The notes under the pieces are model-generated. The model ran no database searches. It saw only the letters and a list, made by a program, of their open reading frames with translations, and was not told where the DNA came from. The translations under genes and the position numbers were made by a program. A stretch of 64,000 nt of DNA from Ostrinia nubilalis (Eukaryota; Arthropoda; Insecta; Lepidoptera; Crambidae): assembly GCF_963855985.1 (NCBI RefSeq), contig NC_087097.1:3939001-4003000 (forward strand), read 5' to 3'. Shown piece after piece: positions 58,440 through 64,000 of the stretch; positions within the stretch are counted from its first letter, which is position 1; the number at the start of each line of letters is the position of its first letter.

Positions 58440-58620
58440 ACAAAATAGCTTCTATTACAACTCCATAAGACTTCACATCGTAAAGCTTGATGTGTCATTT
58501 GTACAGCATAATAGACAATACATTTTTATTGGAAAATAACTCATATTACGACTCCATAAGATGTCACAGCGTTTAGCATAATGTGCCTTCTGTACAATAG
58601 AAAAAGCAGAGCAATCACGT
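58440..58620. repeat. Diverged direct repeat, unit of about 108 bp
   Basis: TATTACAACTCCATAAGACT (58453) and TATTACGACTCCATAAGATG (58550) are followed in both by CACA.CG, TTAG/TTGA, ATGTG and TTGTACA/CTGTACA. No function assigned. Confidence 0.6.
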
Positions 58621-58975
58621 AAATGAAATGAAATACAGAGTTCCAGGCGAATGCTAGTGCGTCCCTCACGGGGCACGTTTTAATGATACGTGCTTGTTTT
58701 TCAACTACAAAAGCAATTCTGTTAAAAGAACTCACACTACAAGCAATTTTGTTAAAAGAACTCAAACAAGATTTTCTGTTGTGGGATTTGAAAAGCTTGA
58801 TTTAGACTACATTTACTTATTGTAATCGTAGATCTAGCTAGAGACATTAAAAATAAATAAAAAATCTGGATCTGAAGGTTTCTATTCAGTTTCTTTATTA
58901 TTTGCCTATTGAATGACAACATTCTTGCACCAGTTTAACAGTCATCTTAGTTTTTTAAAGACGTGTGTCGAAAAT

Positions 58976-59240
58976 TCATCATCATCATCTCAGCCATAGG
59001 CATAGGACGTCCACTGCTGAACATAGGCCTCCCCCAATGCTTTTTGTGTTGCTCGGTTGGTAGCGGCCTGCGTTCAGCGCCTTCCTGCTACCTTTATGAT
59101 GTCGTCGTTCCACCTTGTAGGTGGACGTCCCACGCTGCGTTTTCCGGTACGCGGCCTCCACTCCAGAACCTTGCTGCCCCATCGGCCGTCAGTTCTGCGT
59201 ACTATGTGCCCTCCCATTGTCACTTCAACTTGCTAATCCG
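58976..59240 (-). mobile_element. LINE 3' fragment (QQWTSYG type)
   Basis: The plus strand reads ATCATCATCATCTCAGCC, then GGACGTCCACTGCTGAACAT and on to TTGCTGCCCCATCGG. The minus frame shows KTQRGTSTYKVERRHHKGSR. Confidence 0.8.
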
Positions 59241-59339
59241 TGTCGGAAATTATTAGTTAATTAAAAAAAGAAACACACGCACCTTCGTTCGCCATAACAC
59301 ATTCTATCGATAATCACCACGTGTAGTGTCATGTTGTAG

Positions 59340-59435
59340 ACATCATCATCATCATTTCAGCCATAGGACGTCTACCTCAACATAGGCCTCCCCCAATGAT
59401 TTCCACAATGGCCGGTTGGTGGCGGCCCGGAAGGC
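59340..59435 (-). mobile_element. LINE 3' fragment (QQWTSYG type), short
   Basis: CATCATCATCATTTCAGCCA to CAATGGCCGGTTGGTGGCGG, then a break into other sequence. Confidence 0.75.
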
Positions 59436-59930
59436 CGGCGGTTTGAGAGTAAAAGATTATTGCTAAAATTAAAGACTACCTACTTAGTATTTATTTAGGT
59501 ACACAGGCGGCACGACATTGCCATTAAAAGGCGCACCTAAATATAAAAACTCAGACCCGTGTGAAATCTCACAAAAAGGAACAATTCAAATAAAAGCCTT
59601 CAAACTTTCCCTTTCTCAACGGGATCGCTCTATCGGGAACGTGACACGACAAGGCTTTCATGATTACAGTGCTATACAAATCATCTCTACAGGATTTATG
59701 TAGGGAACCCTCCAATTTGTTGTTATTGCGAGGATTTGAGGCGAGGCTCTTTGTAAATGTTATAATTAAAAACCTTAAGTCTCTACAAAATAAAGTTCAC
59801 AGTAAATACTTACTATGAAATTAGCAATATTTTAGGAAACTACCAAATTGATTTTTACTAGGCACTTACTTCAAAAGATTATTTTGAAAACAAAAAGAAA
59901 AATCGTTTTAGGGTTTATTAGATTTGGGCC

Positions 59931-59966
59931 CTATGTTCGTTCGTTCTACTAACTGAACGAACATAG
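59931..59966. repeat. Hairpin, 12-bp arms
   Basis: CTATGTTCGTTC and its complement GAACGAACATAG around a 12-nt spacer. Confidence 0.85.
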
Positions 59967-60017
59967 AACGAAATCTATTTAATTATGTTTACCTAAGTCT
60001 ATTTCATTAATATTAAT

Positions 60018-60141
60018 TAAGGCTCAGTTGCACCACCTTATTTTAACCGTAAAAATAACAATAACCGGTTCTTTTTGTATGGAGTTTGACAGATTTTTGA
60101 CGTTTGTCAAAGTTAAAATAAGATGGTGCAACTCAGCCTTA
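60018..60141. mobile_element. MITE of the GGCTGAGTTGCACCA family
   Basis: GGCTCAGTTGCACCACC and GATGGTGCAACTCAGCC are inverted ends, with the family interior GACGTTTGTCAAAGTT. Confidence 0.8.
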
Positions 60142-61699
60142 GTGTCTAAAACTCATTTTGGATCTTTAGTTGTTGTCATAATAAATGCATTGATATGATT
60201 TAAGCAAACTGGTAATTTTTTCACCTAATCCTTGTTGGCACGATATAGCGTACATTTACTTTAGCTAATCCTTCTTCCCACAATGTAGCGTACCACAAAA
60301 AATAAATTGAGTTTTGCAAAATTCGCGCGCATTTTAATTCCACGTGCCAATCAGCAGTGCACACACGCGGTGTAAAACGAAAAAGAGTATTATTTTATTC
60401 GCCTAACGGGTTTACACCGGAATTAATTTTGACATGGTGGCAGATTCACTGAGACGTGTAAACCACAGTGGTTTGCGATCAATAGCTTTTTCTTTATCGT
60501 GACTACATATTGGCCCGAGCAGTGACAGTTTTTGTAATGCTAAATCTAAACTAAGCGAGAGAAATAAAGACAGATATAAGAAGGTTTGCATAACATTTCT
60601 TGTAGTATTACAGCCAACATCAAGCACATCCAAATATTAAACATTTTTGTTCCAAAATATCACACAATTAATTACAGCTACTTAAACAAACAATGTTAAT
60701 GTGCCATTGCTATAACTACATAATAACTGTTGACTTTAGTAGTAATGGGTCAATTCTACTGTGACTATAAGACAATATTAGCGTATGAGTCGCTTTCAGA
60801 GAGCGATTTGAAAAATATTACGAAAAGTTCTTTACAAAATAGAATTAGAAATAAAAAAAAAAACATTAAAGTCTCAAATGAGCACAAAGGCTAGAATAAA
60901 CTGATACGTAAACACAATTTTTCTACCAATTTTAAAGGAGCGGGTTGGAATTGTACAAACAATTTTCTGCCAAATGTGACAAGGAGATGGATTCGCCGTT
61001 GCACAGCCCTTATACATTATGCAGTCAGACAAAGCTAGGGTTGGCTCCTAAGGGAATGTTGCCATTGAAACGCGCTCTGGATCGATGTTGTAAAACGCGA
61101 ATCCGTTTACATAAATATTTCGAAATATCGAAGTGAAAGATATATTCGAAATATTAAAGTGAAAGATTTTTCAATCCAGATATCAATAACGTAGAGTCAC
61201 CGGTCAACCACAAAAATATGGATTGTCCTTGAAAATTTTCCGTACGAAACGGTCATTTCGTAGAACCTATGTACTGAGGATTTTGCTTATTAACAAAAGC
61301 AAACAACAAATTTTAAAAGCCGACTTAATAAAATAACTTTTCTAAATAAATAAATTCTAGAAAGATGCTTTATTTTCGAACCAATCCCGGAATGCCGTTA
61401 CTTTAACTATAAATAACGGTAATTTTGACGAATCTAGGTAACCTCTACTTATTACTAAAATGCTTCCAAAATTGAAATATCTAAATTCTATTGAACAACG
61501 GGCAGGGACCGAAGAAGGTTTCAATAGGCAGTTGGGAAGCCATTCGCAGCACATGTTACATAATAAAACCGTTATTCGGACTGTCATTAACTCAATAATA
61601 TTGCCAGATTTACGATTGTCTCACAGGTGTTAAGGTGACCACACACTAAGCTTACCGCTTGCGTACGCATTGCAGTCGTCATGATTCTTTGATTTTATA

Positions 61700-61930
61700 T
61701 AAAAAAGGATTAGCAAGCTGAAGTGGCAGTGGGCAGGGCACATAGTACGCAGAACTGAGAACAAGGGGCAAAAACGCAGCGTGGAACGTCCACCCACAAG
61801 GTGGACCGACGACATCGTAAAGGTAGCGGGAAAGCGCTGGACGCAGGCCGCTACCAACCGGCTAACATGGAAAGCATTGGGGGAGGCCTATGTTCAGCAG
61901 TGGACGTCCTACGGCTGAGATGATGATGAT
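61700..61930 (+). mobile_element. LINE 3' fragment (QQWTSYG type)
   Basis: AGGATTAGCAAGCTGAAGTG to CCTACGGCTGAGATGATGAT. About 30 codons are deleted between the two conserved parts. Confidence 0.78.
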
Positions 61931-61935
61931 GACAT

Positions 61936-62115
61936 AAAATCTTCCACAAAAACCGGTCTTGCGCCGCCCGCATCCAGGCACCTCCCGTGACCTTCACCAG
62001 ATCGTCGGCCCCTCTAGTGGGAAGCCTGCCCACACTACGTCTTCCGGCTCGTGGTCTTTGTGGAAATCTTTGGCCTTTGTCTTTGTCCAGCAGTGGACGT
62101 CATTCGGCTGAAACG
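61936..62115. mobile_element. Two further LINE 3' fragments, opposed
   Basis: 61936-62042 is an antisense piece (CCAGGCACCTCCCGTGACCT, CAGATCGTCGGCCCCTCTAG). 62044-62115 is a sense piece (TTTGTGGAAATCTTTGG, CAGTGGACGTCATTCGGC). The join is at about 62043. Confidence 0.65.
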
Positions 62116-62274
62116 AACGAACGATATAAAATCTTATTGAATTCTTACGCGTTGCCAGAAGTAATGTAGCATTTTATATTATTTATCTGTTACATTTATT
62201 ACAAAGCTAAAATTTAGGTATTTAAAAAGCTCTCTTATTGTTCCTGTCATGTGGTTTGTGCCATTAATGGTACT

Positions 62275-62545
62275 TTTTAATATGAAAGAAAGAAAGAAAC
62301 ATTTATTGCCATGGACATCACAAAAGACAAAAGAGGTAAAAAAAAGCAAATAAGACAGAGGTGACATAAAACATACAATGAAAGAGCAAGTAAACTAAGC
62401 AGTGCCACCCTGTCGCACAGCGATGCCCATCGCAATGGGACCCCACTCAGCATATGCCGTTGCCCCCGGTGAGGGAGGCCACGACGCTGGTTTTCAGTGT
62501 GCCCCATGCCGAGTGAGAGTCACGGACACTAACCTATACTGCATA
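62275..62545 (-). mobile_element. LINE 3' end with GAAA repeat
   Basis: Starts with GAAAGAAAGAAAGAAACATT and continues with a GC-richer stretch (GGGACCCCACTCAGCATATG, GAGGGAGGCCACGACGCTGG). A similar tail (AACATTTATTACGATGGACA) is near 46500. The family was not recognised further. Confidence 0.5.
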
Positions 62546-63931
62546 AAATATACATACATAAATAATAATAATAGTGCGCGTATAAATTTTAAGTGTAAAT
62601 ACAGACGTAGTAGAAAATATACGATATAGACGAAGTAGAAATGATGTGATAAGATATTTATAAATAAAAGGATAATATTTAAAAAACAAAACTTTGTGTG
62701 TGTACATAATAATAATAATTAATTGTAATGTATTAAAGTGCGTTTGTGTATACTGTGATTGTGTGTCTCTTGTGGTCTCGACGTCCGCAAAACAGTCTCG
62801 ATTGATCGAATCATTCTGCGTGGTTGTGGCTATTCATAGCATCAGTTAGATCAGTTTGAACATATGCATGTAGTGTTTTCTCTTACATAGCCTCTCGGCC
62901 CTGTATTAATGTGAATACACCTTTACCTTTCCCGGGAAAGCACCTCTCGTTAACAATCGGCAGTAAACTGCGGGATCGATTGTTGTTATTAACAACCGTA
63001 ACGGTAACTGGGCAGTTAATTATAGGATTGTGATACTCGAGTTTACGTTTAAAGTTATTTGTGGAACAGTGACGCAAATGATTACACTATGTAAAGGGTA
63101 ATTTATCATCTTTAGTTTTTTCAGCGGCAGAGCCTAGAACTTTGAACTTTAAACTATAACCTTTAAGTAGAATAGTTAAGTGTCCTATTTTAATTAAACA
63201 TACCACAAAACTTGAGTTTTATATTATTCACCAGAAATAAGTTCGTCATTTTGTTCATTATTGTCTCTATCATTGTAATGTGGGTTTATACAAAAAATAT
63301 ACGTTTTTATTTCATTCAAAATAAATAATACAATCTTATAAAATTCACAGAAATGTGGCTGTAAGACTAATAAAAATGCTTTTTGCTCTCTCTAGTGAAA
63401 TAAAGATAAAACAATAAGCCACTACAGGCAAGAGGCACGTCAATAAGAACACGCAAGGACCAGAATAAAATAGAACAATAAAGCGCTAGCCCAAGAGCTT
63501 TCTCTAGATACTATAATAAATACAAACTAGCTGCAAGAGGCAGTCTAAAAGATGACGTTGTTATTTGTCTAATTAAACAGTAGTAATGGACATTTTATTT
63601 GCGCATTATAACTTAGTATAACAGTGGTATAACCGTCCAACGCCTTGAGGCATAAACTGTAATGCAACGTATAAAAGATACGGCACCCCTCAAGAAAGTA
63701 ATTCATCTCGTAAAAATAAAAATTCCCCGGCAATCGCAGATGGCACGTTTTATCTTCCCTTTTATCGGGTAAACTTTGAAGCGATGGGAAAAACTGCGTG
63801 TTTTGGCGACATTAATTAGGAATTAGCCGACTTGGTCGTTTATACCTAGCGATTTAAATAATGTAAGTAGGTATTAATATTATTCGATACTAGCTGTGAT
63901 GAACTTATTACCAATCACTCACACTGTAACA

Positions 63932-63968
63932 ATTCTTTCAATTGATACACAACATCAATTGAAAGAAT
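63932..63968. repeat. Hairpin, 15-bp arms
   Basis: ATTCTTTCAATTGAT, 7-nt loop, ATCAATTGAAAGAAT. Close to the window end, so it may be the end of a larger inverted structure. Confidence 0.85.
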
Positions 63969-64000
63969 AGAGTATCCGGCTCGAAGGACCATATATTTTA

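Larger units (their letters stand above)
55992..64000. other. Distal flank, repeat-rich, no host gene seen
   Basis: Holds the MITE at 57123, several LINE fragments (57575, 58976, 59340, 61700-62115, 62275), the MITE at 60018 and short hairpins. 62.6-63.9 kb shows nothing recognisable. Confidence 0.55.

Overview
The window is AT-rich, intron-rich animal DNA, and its repeats point to a moth or butterfly (Lepidoptera). It carries many short terminal-inverted-repeat elements, RTE-like LINE tails that end in CATTTATAATATTAGTAGG, fragments of a LINE whose protein ends in EAYVQQWTSYG followed by a GATGAT tail, and a tRNA-derived SINE with a TTTA tail. Nothing here is bacterial, and there are no operons or CRISPR arrays.

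One host gene can be assembled end to end. It lies on the minus strand between 45218 (ATG) and 15070 (stop) and encodes a mitochondrial-clan cytochrome P450. Its ten exons (35, 182, 134, 95, 111, 153, 210, 148, 240 and 318 nt) all have GT-AG borders. They join in frame to 1626 nt, or 541 residues: an Arg/Ser/Thr-rich leader without acidic residues, a PGP hinge, WxxxR in helix C, ExxR in helix K, a PERW motif, and a heme loop that departs strongly from the P450 consensus. The family is not certain. CYP315A1, CYP339 and CYP333-like genes are candidates, so no symbol is given.

The most unusual feature is in this gene. The 3' part of exon 7 (helix F/G region) plus its 5' splice site is repeated seven times, head to tail, with an exact period of 159 bp (19358-20458). 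Only the first copy has a normal 3' splice site in front of it. Each copy keeps a GT donor-like site, and copies 1-5 have an in-frame stop just after the donor. The other six copies look like intronic decoys or relics. They fall into two sequence subtypes.

Layout: 1-15069 is repeat-rich flank with no convincing host gene (MITEs, a solo LTR inside a hAT-like element, LINE fragments). 15070-45218 is the P450 gene, whose introns hold many elements, including a 2.3-kb TA-flanked transposon with a leftover N-terminal HTH exon. 45219-48481 is upstream flank with a LINE remnant and a 1.4-kb foldback element. 49080-55991 holds two copies of a 1105-bp TA-flanked foldback element, the second split by a 4.5-kb CR1/Jockey-like LINE with an intact 982-residue ORF2 and a 5'-truncated ORF1 that has a baculovirus-FP-like C-terminal domain. 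55992-64000 is again repeat-rich flank without a supported host gene.
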